From: Nitrospirota bacterium
Lineage (GTDB): Bacteria; Patescibacteriota; Gracilibacteria; UBA1369; LOWO2-01-FULL-3
Length of the DNA stretch: 5,840 nucleotides
Assembly (NCBI GenBank): GCA_011682355.1
Contig: JAACEU010000041.1
Location: 1-5,840 of the forward strand
Direction of reading: 5' to 3'
In this document: piece by piece, positions 1 to 5,336 of the stretch
Layout of the letters: each line of letters begins with the position of its first letter
Numbering within the stretch: position 1 is the stretch's first letter
The notes under the pieces: generated by a model
What the model was told of the DNA's origin: nothing
The model's input: only the letters and a program-made list of their open reading frames with translations
The model's database searches: none
Position numbers and translations under genes: made by a program

Positions 1-2
1 TT

Positions 3-287
3 TCAGAGAGTATTGAGTTGCAATCTCTTACTTCAAATGTTCTTGAATCGTCTTTGAAGGAACATTTTCCCGAAGCGAATGTGAGTTCTATCCATATTAT
101 AGATTTTGACGAAAATTTTGTGAATTTTTCCGGAACAATTAAGGTAGAGTCGGGGGTAGAATTTTCGGCTGAGGATCAGGAAAAAGTTTATTCTGATTTG
201 AGTGAGCAGTTGGGACTTGAGGTGAATATGGAGCTTGAAATTGTGCCGATAGTTTTGATTCCTTCAGAAATTGACGTAATTGAATAA
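3..287 (+). CDS. C-terminal end of an unidentified protein, possibly DUF389-type (5' truncated)
   Basis: The reading frame is open to the left edge, with in-frame codons for S-E-S-I-E before the first possible start (TTG at 18). I therefore treat this as the tail of a longer gene rather than a gene starting at TTG. The visible 95 residues have no membrane helix. They alternate beta-like stretches (SSIHIIDF, NFSGTIKV) with a helix (SAEDQEKVYSDLSEQL) and end in an E/I/V-rich strand (MELEIVPIVLIP). This helix-then-strand tail, with a 'LG-x-EV-x-x-ELEIVP' ending, reminds me of the soluble C-terminal extension of DUF389/TIGR00341 membrane proteins, but that is pattern memory and weak. The stop is TAA and the next gene begins 3 bases later, so the two are probably co-transcribed. 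Confidence 0.6.
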   Translation, partial: SESIELQSLTSNVLESSLKEHFPEANVSSIHIIDFDENFVNFSGTIKVESGVEFSAEDQEKVYSDLSEQLGLEVNMELEIVPIVLIPSEIDVIE

Positions 288-290
288 TTT

Positions 291-623
291 ATGGGAAAGC
301 TTGGTAAAAAAGATCGTAAAAAGAAAGTCAATAAATATGATAATTTGAGCAAGCCTCAGGCTGAGTTTGATTTTCATGGGATGGGAGGGTTGACGCAGAA
401 TATGATGCGGGAGATGGCGGATGAATTTATTGAGGAATGCAGAGATCGTGGACTAACTAAAGTCCTGTTTATTACCGGGAAAGGTTTGCACTCTGCGAAG
501 GGAATGCCTGTGATTAAGCCGTTTTTGAAAAAATATCTTTCCGGAAAATCATTTGTGAATAAGGTTTATGAGGGGAGGTTTGATAGGGGAGGGAGTGGAA
601 CTTTAGAAGTTATTTTTAATTAA
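291..623 (+). CDS. Stand-alone Smr-domain protein
   Basis: A 110-residue protein made almost entirely of one Smr (small MutS-related) domain, preceded by about 20 Lys-rich residues (GKKDRKKK) likely to contact nucleic acid. The three family signatures are present in order: FDFHG at 26-30 (the LDLHG motif), ITGKGLHS at 61-68 (the GxGxHS loop) and GGSGTLEV at 100-107 (the G-x-GAT-x-V ending). Smr domains nick DNA or cleave RNA; in MutS2 and SmrB the domain acts on branched DNA or on mRNA at collided ribosomes. Which substrate applies here cannot be read from the sequence. The N-terminal MutS2 ATPase is absent, as in short Smr proteins. The ATG is preceded by AATAATTT with no Shine-Dalgarno, as for most genes here. 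The gene sits 3 bases after the upstream stop and 5 before the PhnA-like gene. Confidence 0.85.
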   Translation: MGKLGKKDRKKKVNKYDNLSKPQAEFDFHGMGGLTQNMMREMADEFIEECRDRGLTKVLFITGKGLHSAKGMPVIKPFLKKYLSGKSFVNKVYEGRFDRGGSGTLEVIFN

Positions 624-628
624 AATAT

Positions 629-982
629 ATGACACATTATGTTTGTAAAGGTGGTTGCGGGGGTGTTCTTGATGAAATTGGGATATGCGAAACTGATGGA
701 TGTTCGAATCAGTATGAAATGATGGAGGAGTGTGATTGTACTGACGGAAAACATGGTATGAAGAGTGCTGAGTCGGTAGTGAAGGATAGTAATGGAGCTG
801 TTCTGAGCGATGGAGATGATGTTGTGCTGATAAAGGATTTGACGTTGCGGGGGTCTTCAAAGACTTTTAAGAGAGGTACAAAAGCATCTAAGATTAAATT
901 AACTGATAATCCCGAGGAAGTTGATTGCAAGTTGGAAGGGACGGCAATTGTTCTGAGGGTGGAGTTTTTGAAAAAGATTTAA
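629..982 (+). CDS. yjdM: YjdM/PhnA-family protein with a Cys-rich N-terminal ribbon
   Basis: A 117-residue protein in two parts. Residues about 50-117 match the PhnA/YjdM domain closely: VKDSNGAVLSDGDDVVLIKD, then LRGSS, then KRGTKASKIKL, then DCKLEGTA and the terminal EFLKKI. This corresponds to the VKDANG...DGDSV...KGSS...GTKVKNIRL...DCKIDG...SEFVKK pattern of E. coli YjdM (formerly PhnA). The N-terminal part differs from the usual CPxC...CPEC zinc ribbon. It has Cys at 6, 10, 20, 25, 35 and 37 plus His42 (CKGGC, CETDGC, ECDCTDGKH), a likely zinc site in a style I associate with Patescibacteria. Despite the old name, YjdM is not required for phosphonate use and its role is unsettled. The frame is intact. 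The -35 box of the downstream promoter lies inside its last codons. Confidence 0.85.
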   Translation: MTHYVCKGGCGGVLDEIGICETDGCSNQYEMMEECDCTDGKHGMKSAESVVKDSNGAVLSDGDDVVLIKDLTLRGSSKTFKRGTKASKIKLTDNPEEVDCKLEGTAIVLRVEFLKKI

Positions 983-996
983 ATTTTTGGTATAGT
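968..996 (+). promoter_or_regulatory. Sigma70-type promoter for the DUF5676-like gene
   Basis: TTGAAA at 968-973 and TATAGT at 991-996 are separated by exactly 17 bases, and each matches five of six consensus positions. Transcription would start near 1003, giving a short leader of about 20 bases before the ATG at 1023. The -35 lies within the 3' end of the yjdM-like gene. The spacing and match are good, but promoter preferences in this lineage are not well known. Confidence 0.6.
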
Positions 997-1022
997 AGTG
1001 TCAATCTTTAACCTCTTTTTCT

Positions 1023-1265
1023 ATGAAAAAATTGAGTCCTAATGCCATTGGATTGGCTGCAGCTATCTTGAGTGCTGTTTGTATGCTGGTTATTGGAGTT
1101 CTAGCTATGTTTGAATTTCGTATGGAAGCATTTGAGATGATGAAAACCATGCATATTTGGTTTGACGCTACCGTCGTAGGTGTCTTGTTGGGAATGGTGG
1201 AAGCGTTTGTGTTTAGTTATGTTGTAGGGTATTTATTTGCCTTACTGTATAACAAACTGGCGTAA
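1023..1265 (+). CDS. Small two-helix membrane protein, DUF5676-like
   Basis: An 80-residue integral membrane protein. Residues about 8-30 form the first helix (IGLAAAILSAVCMLVIGVLA region). A short amphipathic linker follows (FRMEAFEMMKTMHIWFD, 32-48), then a second long helix at about 50-76 ending LYNKLA. The layout (N-terminal short basic segment, two helices with a Gly-rich second helix, 'LYNKL' tail) resembles DUF5676 family membrane proteins, whose function is unknown to me. It has its own promoter just upstream and is followed by a 77-base gap carrying the csoR promoter, so it may be expressed separately from the metal/thiol genes. No terminator-like hairpin separates them, so read-through is possible. 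The Met/His cluster (EMMKTMH, 38-44) in the linker is suggestive next to a copper sensor but not proof of metal binding. Confidence 0.7.
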   Translation: MKKLSPNAIGLAAAILSAVCMLVIGVLAMFEFRMEAFEMMKTMHIWFDATVVGVLLGMVEAFVFSYVVGYLFALLYNKLA

Positions 1266-1282
1266 ATCATCTTGTAATAATT

Positions 1283-1311
1283 TTGATATCTTGTTACTCT
1301 ATACCTATACC
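1283..1311 (+). promoter_or_regulatory. Candidate promoter of csoR
   Basis: TTGATA at 1283-1288 and TATACC at 1306-1311 are separated by 17 bases. The -35 matches five of six consensus positions and the -10 four of six. The start site would fall near 1318, inside the inverted repeat at 1309-1323, which is what one expects for a promoter repressed by its own product. Confidence 0.45.
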
Positions 1312-1325
1312 TCGGGTGGAGGTTG
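1301..1325 (+). promoter_or_regulatory. Candidate CsoR operator overlapping the csoR promoter
   Basis: A perfect inverted repeat ACCTC (1309-1313), five-base spacer GGGTG, GAGGT (1319-1323). It is preceded by a tandem repeat ATACCT-ATACCT (1301-1312). CsoR-family operators are typically a TACC/ATAC-type flank around a G/C tract, and this site has that character. It is the only G-rich patch in an otherwise AT-rich 77-base gap, overlaps the -10 and predicted start, and lies 18 bases before a CsoR gene. The GGAGG inside it (1318-1322) is too far (20 bases) from the ATG to be a normal ribosome binding site. Confidence 0.5.
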
Positions 1326-1342
1326 TTAACTTGTGTTGATAT

Positions 1343-1612
1343 ATGAAAGAGCCATTCAAACAAAAAAGTTTAGGTCAGTTCAAAAAGGCGGTTGGGATGC
1401 TGAATAAAGTTATAAAAATGGTAGATGAAGATTTGTATTGTATGGATATTTTACAGCAAAGTCTTGCTGTAAATGGGATTATCAAATCTGCAAACAAAAC
1501 TATTCTCGAGCATCATTTGAATTCTTGTTTCAAGAAAGGGATGCAGACGAATAGTCTGAAGGTTCAACAACAACTGATTGACGAGGTGTTACGTATTGTA
1601 AATAAAAATTAA
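1343..1612 (+). CDS. csoR: CsoR-family copper-sensing transcriptional repressor
   Basis: An 89-residue all-helical protein of the CsoR/RcnR/FrmR (DUF156) family. The hallmark segments are a helix with 'LNKVIKMVDEDLYCMDIL' character (20-37) and 'ILEHHLNSCFK' (54-64). Cys33, His58 and Cys62 have the same spacing (+25, +4) as Cys36-His61-Cys65 of Mycobacterium tuberculosis CsoR, and Tyr32 matches its Tyr35. This full triad argues for Cu(I) sensing. RcnR has His in the last position, FrmR lacks the last Cys, and the persulfide sensor CstR lacks the His. Family members repress DNA when metal-free and release it on binding Cu(I). A candidate operator overlaps its promoter, suggesting autoregulation. 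The ATG is set by an in-frame TGA at 1337. The next gene begins 3 bases after the stop, so the downstream thiol genes are likely under the same control. No copper ATPase or chaperone is visible in the window. Confidence 0.85.
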   Translation: MKEPFKQKSLGQFKKAVGMLNKVIKMVDEDLYCMDILQQSLAVNGIIKSANKTILEHHLNSCFKKGMQTNSLKVQQQLIDEVLRIVNKN

Positions 1613-1615
1613 TCT

Positions 1616-1972
1616 ATGAAGAGGCTTGCTACATTTTTATCGGTTATATTTCTGGGATTAGTAATCTTTTGTGTTCCATTAATGACTGTTGATGCTGCGA
1701 CTCACCATGCGATGGCGGACGAAATTCAATTTGACTGTGATGGCAATGATATTTTGCATTTAAGTTGTTGTTCAAACAATGAAAACAGTCATGACAGTTT
1801 TGTTTTTACGAATAGAACTAATTTGGGAACGCTTAAGTCGTTCAGAAAAACTGTGGATCCTGAGTGGTCTGTATGTCTTGAGGTACGTGATTCATATAAT
1901 TTTTCAAAGACCGATTTTGTTCCGGTTGAGCCGATTAGTTTTTTGATAGGTAGCACGATTAAGAGGGAATAG
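1616..1972 (+). CDS. Secreted small Cys/His-containing protein, family not recognised
   Basis: I do not recognise this 118-residue protein. Residues 1-27 form a clear signal peptide: basic MKR, hydrophobic core LATFLSVIFLGLVIFCVPLM, and a likely cleavage after VDA (25-27). The mature part carries His30-His31-Ala-Met33, Cys41, His48, a vicinal Cys51-Cys52, His59 and Cys87, which could form a metal site or disulfides. The rest is hydrophilic with no second membrane helix, and the tail SFLIGSTIKRE is mildly hydrophobic. It begins 3 bases after the csoR stop, so it is almost certainly co-transcribed with the copper sensor. An exported copper-binding or copper-stress protein is the natural guess, resting on context and residue content only. 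It is also the only gene in the window ending in TAG. Confidence 0.7.
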   Translation: MKRLATFLSVIFLGLVIFCVPLMTVDAATHHAMADEIQFDCDGNDILHLSCCSNNENSHDSFVFTNRTNLGTLKSFRKTVDPEWSVCLEVRDSYNFSKTDFVPVEPISFLIGSTIKRE

Positions 1973-2017
1973 TATTAATTTGATGAAGTTTACGACTTAT
2001 TCATTAAATTATTAATT

Positions 2018-2764
2018 ATGTCTAAAAAAAATAAATCTGCAATGATTATCTCCATCATTTTGTCCTCAATAATAATTGCCGGTGGGTTAATATTTTTGGG
2101 AATTCAAATAGGAAAAGGAAGAGGTGGAATTGTGGCGGCAGATATTGAGAAAGGGATAGAGGATTATGTGGCAAAACAGCAGGAAGATGCGAATCAGCCA
2201 AGGACTGTAAGCGGTGATTTTAGTGATGACGATGCTTTTTTGGGTGATGAAGACGCTCCTGTGACTTTGGTTGAATTTTCTGATTTTCAATGTCCTTATT
2301 GTAGGAGTTTTTATAATGGGGCGTATGCTGAAATTAAGGAAAATTTTGTTGATACGGGGAAGGTGAAGTTTGTTTATAGGGATTATCCGTTGAGTTTTCA
2401 TGAGGGTGCGTTTCCTGCGGCTTTGGCGGCTGAATGTGCACGCGATCAGGGTGGCGATGATGTGTTTTTTTCTATGCACGATATGATTTTTGATGGGCAG
2501 AATGCGCTTGGTAGCGGTACTGTGAAAATTTCCGAGGAAGATTTTTTGGTATATGCTCAAAATCTTGGTCTTGATATGAATGAATTTGGTGAATGCTATG
2601 ATGGGGAGAAATTCAAAGATGAAATCTACAGAGATCAAGCTGAAGGGCAGAGTATAGGGATTAACGGTACTCCCGGATTTGTTCTTGAAGGAGAGGTGAT
2701 TTCGGGTGCTCAGCCTTATTCTGTGTTTGAAGAAGCTTTAAATACAGCACTAAGTAATAAATAA
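2018..2764 (+). CDS. Membrane-anchored DsbA-like thiol:disulfide oxidoreductase (Thioredoxin_4 type)
   Basis: A 248-residue extracytoplasmic protein. Residues about 8-31 are a single uncleaved-looking membrane anchor. An acidic, probably flexible linker follows (about 40-78), then a DsbA/Thioredoxin_4 fold from about 79. The active site is C92-P-Y-C95 in FSDFQCPYCRSFY. The cis-proline loop is G217-T-P-G220 followed by FVLEGEVISGAQP, typical of the family. Cys140 (AAECARDQ) and Cys193 (FGECYD) are the extra pair common in this DsbA branch and may form a structural disulfide. Such proteins oxidise or shuffle disulfides in exported proteins. Its neighbours suggest the CcdA-containing fusion as a possible redox partner, which is inference. 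The gap from the upstream gene is 45 bases with no convincing promoter. The start context ATTATTAATT-ATG has no Shine-Dalgarno. Confidence 0.88.
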   Translation: MSKKNKSAMIISIILSSIIIAGGLIFLGIQIGKGRGGIVAADIEKGIEDYVAKQQEDANQPRTVSGDFSDDDAFLGDEDAPVTLVEFSDFQCPYCRSFYNGAYAEIKENFVDTGKVKFVYRDYPLSFHEGAFPAALAAECARDQGGDDVFFSMHDMIFDGQNALGSGTVKISEEDFLVYAQNLGLDMNEFGECYDGEKFKDEIYRDQAEGQSIGINGTPGFVLEGEVISGAQPYSVFEEALNTALSNK

Positions 2765-2774
2765 TTTTAAAATC

Positions 2775-3329
2775 ATGAAAATAAGTAAAAAAATAGTATT
2801 AGCATTGATTCTGGCGCCGGTAATCTTTTTGGTGGGGTGCGTGGGCGCAAATGGAGTTGATAATAACTTGTTGTCTATGAGTAGTGATTCCGGATTGATT
2901 ATGCCAACGCAGGATATTGATTATGAATGGGGAGATATAAATATTATGGGTGGTGATGTGGATCATGTGTTTGCATTTAGAAATGATGGGGAAGAGGATT
3001 TGATTTTGAAAGGAGCGACTACATCATGTATGTGTACAACAGCTACTTTTGAATTGCCGAATGGTGAATTTTCTCCTGATTTTGGTATGCATGATAGTAA
3101 AAAATGGACTTATTCCATTAAACCCGGAGAGGAATTCAAAATGAACGTGGTTTTTGATCCTATGGCTCACGGTCCGGATGCAATTGGGCCTATTCAAAGG
3201 AGTGTATATATCGTGACCAGTTCCGAAGCTAATGGGAATTATGCAAAAGCAGATTCCAAGAGTGGCGATATGGTAACAGAGTTGAGAGTATCAGGAAATG
3301 TTCTAAAAGAATCAGCATTTAAAACTTAA
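2775..3329 (+). CDS. DUF1573 (ASH-like) lipoprotein with CxC motif
   Basis: A 184-residue exported protein. The N-terminus is a lipoprotein signal with lipobox L19-V-G-C22, so it should be tethered to the outer face of the membrane. Residues about 48-175 form an Ig/ASH-like DUF1573 domain: YEWGDINIMGGDVDHVFAFRN, DLILKGATTSC, the C85-M-C87-TTA motif, KPGEE, VVFDPMAHGP, and RSVYIVTSS. The CxC-T motif is conserved in DUF1573 and recurs in the large fusion protein downstream (C78-G-C80). Compared with that copy, this one has an insertion of about 20 residues (about 93-112, with FSPDFGMH) between the CxC and the KPGEE turn. Function is unknown for the family. The paired cysteines and the company of DsbA and CcdA suggest a thiol-exchange or metal-binding role. 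The gap to dsbA is 10 bases. Confidence 0.8.
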   Translation: MKISKKIVLALILAPVIFLVGCVGANGVDNNLLSMSSDSGLIMPTQDIDYEWGDINIMGGDVDHVFAFRNDGEEDLILKGATTSCMCTTATFELPNGEFSPDFGMHDSKKWTYSIKPGEEFKMNVVFDPMAHGPDAIGPIQRSVYIVTSSEANGNYAKADSKSGDMVTELRVSGNVLKESAFKT

Positions 3330-3341
3330 CAAATAAAAATT

Positions 3342-3728
3342 ATGTCTAACTATGGTTATACAAAAAAATTAGATTGTGATTTTTCGACTGCGGTTGAGAA
3401 ATTACGCAAAGCTCTTAAGGAGCAGGGGTTTGGTATTTTGACTGAGATTGATGTCAAAGTGGCAATGAAGGAAAAACTTGATAAAGACATGGAGGATTAT
3501 GTGATTTTGGGTGCGTGTAATCCGTCTTTGGCTTCGCAGGCTTTGGATTTTGAAAAGGAAATAGGACTTCTTTTGCCTTGTAATGTGATAGCTTATAAAC
3601 AGGGTGATGATGTGTTTGTTTCTGCGATTTTGCCTTCAGTTGCGATGTCGTTTGTAGGGAATGATTCTTTACAAAAAATAGCGAAACAAGCTGAACCCAA
3701 ACTTATATCCGCAATTGACAACACTTAA
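3342..3728 (+). CDS. DUF302 domain protein
   Basis: A 128-residue soluble protein without signal peptide, consisting of one DUF302 domain. Diagnostic stretches are the N-terminal YTKKLDCDFSTAVEKLRKALKEQGFG, LTEIDVKVAMKEKL, ILGACNPSLASQAL and GLLLPCNVIAYKQGDD, all in family order and spacing. Cys59 (GACNP) and Cys80 (LLPCN) are the positions usually conserved in this branch; Cys12 is extra. DUF302 proteins have no firmly established function that I know of. They recur beside thiol-redox, sulfur and copper genes, which agrees with this setting. With no export signal it is predicted to be cytoplasmic, in contrast to its DUF1573 neighbours on both sides. It lies 12 bases after the lipoprotein gene and 3 before the fusion gene, so a shared transcript is very likely. 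Start context AATAAAAATT-ATG. Confidence 0.88.
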   Translation: MSNYGYTKKLDCDFSTAVEKLRKALKEQGFGILTEIDVKVAMKEKLDKDMEDYVILGACNPSLASQALDFEKEIGLLLPCNVIAYKQGDDVFVSAILPSVAMSFVGNDSLQKIAKQAEPKLISAIDNT

Positions 3729-3731
3729 ATT

Positions 3732-5330
3732 ATGAAAAAAATATTAGCTATTATTGCGATTCTTGCCATTGTTGGTGGCGTTTTTGCCGGTTTGATTGCC
3801 GGTATGGTGCAGGCAGATGCGGCTGAGGTTTCTGCAGTACAGATTTCGCCAAGTTCTTATGACTTTGGTGATATTTATCAGGAAGATGGAATTGTTTCTA
3901 CCACTTTTTCTGTAACAAATGTTGGTGATAACGAAATCGAAATTAATCGGTTATCAACAAGTTGTGGCTGTACTACAGCCGAAATGGGTCTGTCAGATTT
4001 GGGACCGGGTGAAAGTAGGGAGATGATTGTGGAATTTGATCCTAATGTGCATCCTGACCAACTTGAGTTTATCGAGAGGGTTATTTATTTGCAAACCAGT
4101 GATGTTGTGCAGCCGGAAATTGAGATTGATATTACAGGTAATGTTTTGGGAGGAAATGCGCCTCTTGAAGAGTCTGATGAAGTGCAGGATCAGGTGACTA
4201 TCGGGGTACAACAAGCAATTGTTTTTTTCAATGAAGCTTGTCAGAGTTGTGGAGAGTTGGTGAATGATTTTTATCCCGGATTTTTTGAGGAATATGAATA
4301 TGGAGTTGAAAAGAAGGATTATGTAAATGTTCGTGAGAATCGCCAGATTTTGAATGAGTTTAATCAGGAATGGGGAATTCCTTTTGAGTTACAGAGTCAT
4401 ATTGAGGCTTTTGTGGGGGAGAATTTGTTGATTGGGGGACATGTTCCTGAGTCGATCATGAGGTATTTGCTTGAGAATCCGGACGAATATGGTCGTTTAT
4501 TGGTTTATCAGGATAAAATGGGAGGAGGGACTGACTATAAGGTTTGGGATTTTAGTGGAGAAATAAAGACATATCCGCTTGATGAACCGATTACTACATA
4601 TTTGGATTGGAATAAAACTCAGGATGGTTCTACGTATTTGAGCTCGCCAAGTGGATTTTGGTCGCTTTTTGCGATTATTACATCCAGTGCTTTTCTGGAT
4701 GGGATTAATCCTTGTGCGATTGCTGTTCTTCTCTTTTTTATTGCGTTTCTATTTTCTATCAAAAAGACGAAGAGGAGTATATGGAAGATTGGGTTTATTT
4801 ATATTTTTGCGATCTATTTAGCGTATTTCCTTATTGGCATTGGTCTTGCGCAGGCAATTATTATAAGTGGTTATCCGCATCTTATGGCTTATGTCGGAGC
4901 GTATTTGGTTATTGCTCTTGGTGTGATTCAGCTTTTAGGTGTTGTATTCCCGAGATTTCCGATAAGGCTTCGGATTCCTCTTAATACAAAGGCGGTTTTG
5001 GAGAAGTGGTTATACAAAGCGACTGTTCCGGCGGCGTTTGTTGGTGGTTTTGTGGTTGGGCTTTGTACTTTCCCGTGTTCCGGAGGAATTTATGTGGCGA
5101 TTATAGGAATGCTTGCATCCACTCAGACTTATTTCCAGGGTTTTGGATGGATGGTTTGGTACAATCTTATATTTGTTGCTCCTTTGATTATTCTTTTGAT
5201 ACTTGCCGCAAATCCAAAAACTACAGAGAGGTTGCAAAGATTGGAGCGCAAGGAATCTAGAAATTCAAAAGTTGTGATTGGACTAACGATGATTGCTTTG
5301 GGAGTGATTATTGTTTTATTCTTTACCTAA
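3732..5330 (+). CDS. Three-domain fusion: DUF1573, thioredoxin-fold (CQSC), CcdA/DsbD membrane domain
   Basis: A 532-residue envelope protein. Residues 1-30 are a signal or anchor (cleavage possible near ADA-AE, 28-32). About 36-138 is a DUF1573/ASH domain (SYDFGDIYQEDG, TSC78-G-C80-TTAE, GPGESREMIVEFDPNVHP). About 155-255 is a thioredoxin-like domain, AIVFFNEAC170-QSC173. Its second half (GIPFELQS, then GGHVPESIMRYLLENP) resembles DUF411 (GVPxEL...GHVPxxxIxRLL), but the usual SCHT segment reads SHIE and no cis-proline is evident. About 312-531 is a six-helix CcdA/DsbD domain with C328 in DGINPCAIAVLLFF and C449 in CTFPCSGGIYVAIIG, the two membrane cysteines that carry electrons; C445 is extra. 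E. coli DsbD has the order Ig-like, membrane, thioredoxin; here both soluble domains precede the membrane part. It should pass reducing power from cytosolic thioredoxin to exported thiols. The frame is intact throughout. Confidence 0.88.
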   Translation: MKKILAIIAILAIVGGVFAGLIAGMVQADAAEVSAVQISPSSYDFGDIYQEDGIVSTTFSVTNVGDNEIEINRLSTSCGCTTAEMGLSDLGPGESREMIVEFDPNVHPDQLEFIERVIYLQTSDVVQPEIEIDITGNVLGGNAPLEESDEVQDQVTIGVQQAIVFFNEACQSCGELVNDFYPGFFEEYEYGVEKKDYVNVRENRQILNEFNQEWGIPFELQSHIEAFVGENLLIGGHVPESIMRYLLENPDEYGRLLVYQDKMGGGTDYKVWDFSGEIKTYPLDEPITTYLDWNKTQDGSTYLSSPSGFWSLFAIITSSAFLDGINPCAIAVLLFFIAFLFSIKKTKRSIWKIGFIYIFAIYLAYFLIGIGLAQAIIISGYPHLMAYVGAYLVIALGVIQLLGVVFPRFPIRLRIPLNTKAVLEKWLYKATVPAAFVGGFVVGLCTFPCSGGIYVAIIGMLASTQTYFQGFGWMVWYNLIFVAPLIILLILAANPKTTERLQRLERKESRNSKVVIGLTMIALGVIIVLFFT

Positions 5331-5336
5331 ATTTAT

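Noticed and set aside
18..287. Reading the first gene as complete from TTG at 18
   Set aside because: The frame is open upstream to the window edge and the TTG has no supporting context, so a 5'-truncated gene is more likely.
1318..1339. GGAGG at 1318-1322 followed by TTG at 1331, as an earlier csoR start
   Set aside because: The TTG frame meets TGA at 1337 before joining the csoR ATG. It would work only if TGA were a sense codon, which the long TGA-free genes argue against. The GGAGG is better explained as part of the operator.
1266..1342. A transcription terminator between the DUF5676-like gene and csoR
   Set aside because: The only inverted repeat has five-base arms, overlaps the promoter and is not followed by a T run, so it fits an operator and not a terminator.
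1973..2017. A promoter in the 45-base gap before the dsbA-like gene (TTGATG at 1980)
   Set aside because: At 16-18 bases downstream there is only CATTAA or TTAAAT, a poor -10, so I do not list it. A weak internal promoter is possible.
2087..2638. A 183-codon open frame on the - strand inside the dsbA-like gene
   Set aside because: It lies entirely opposite a well-supported DsbA-like gene, its product is a low-complexity mix of I, K, H, T and S with no motif, and it has no start context. It is a shadow of AT-rich coding sequence with few stops.
4712..5260. Two open + strand frames within the CcdA part of the fusion, rich in Cys and Trp
   Set aside because: They are out-of-frame readings of the CcdA helices. 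The in-frame NPC and FPC motifs leave no doubt about the true frame.
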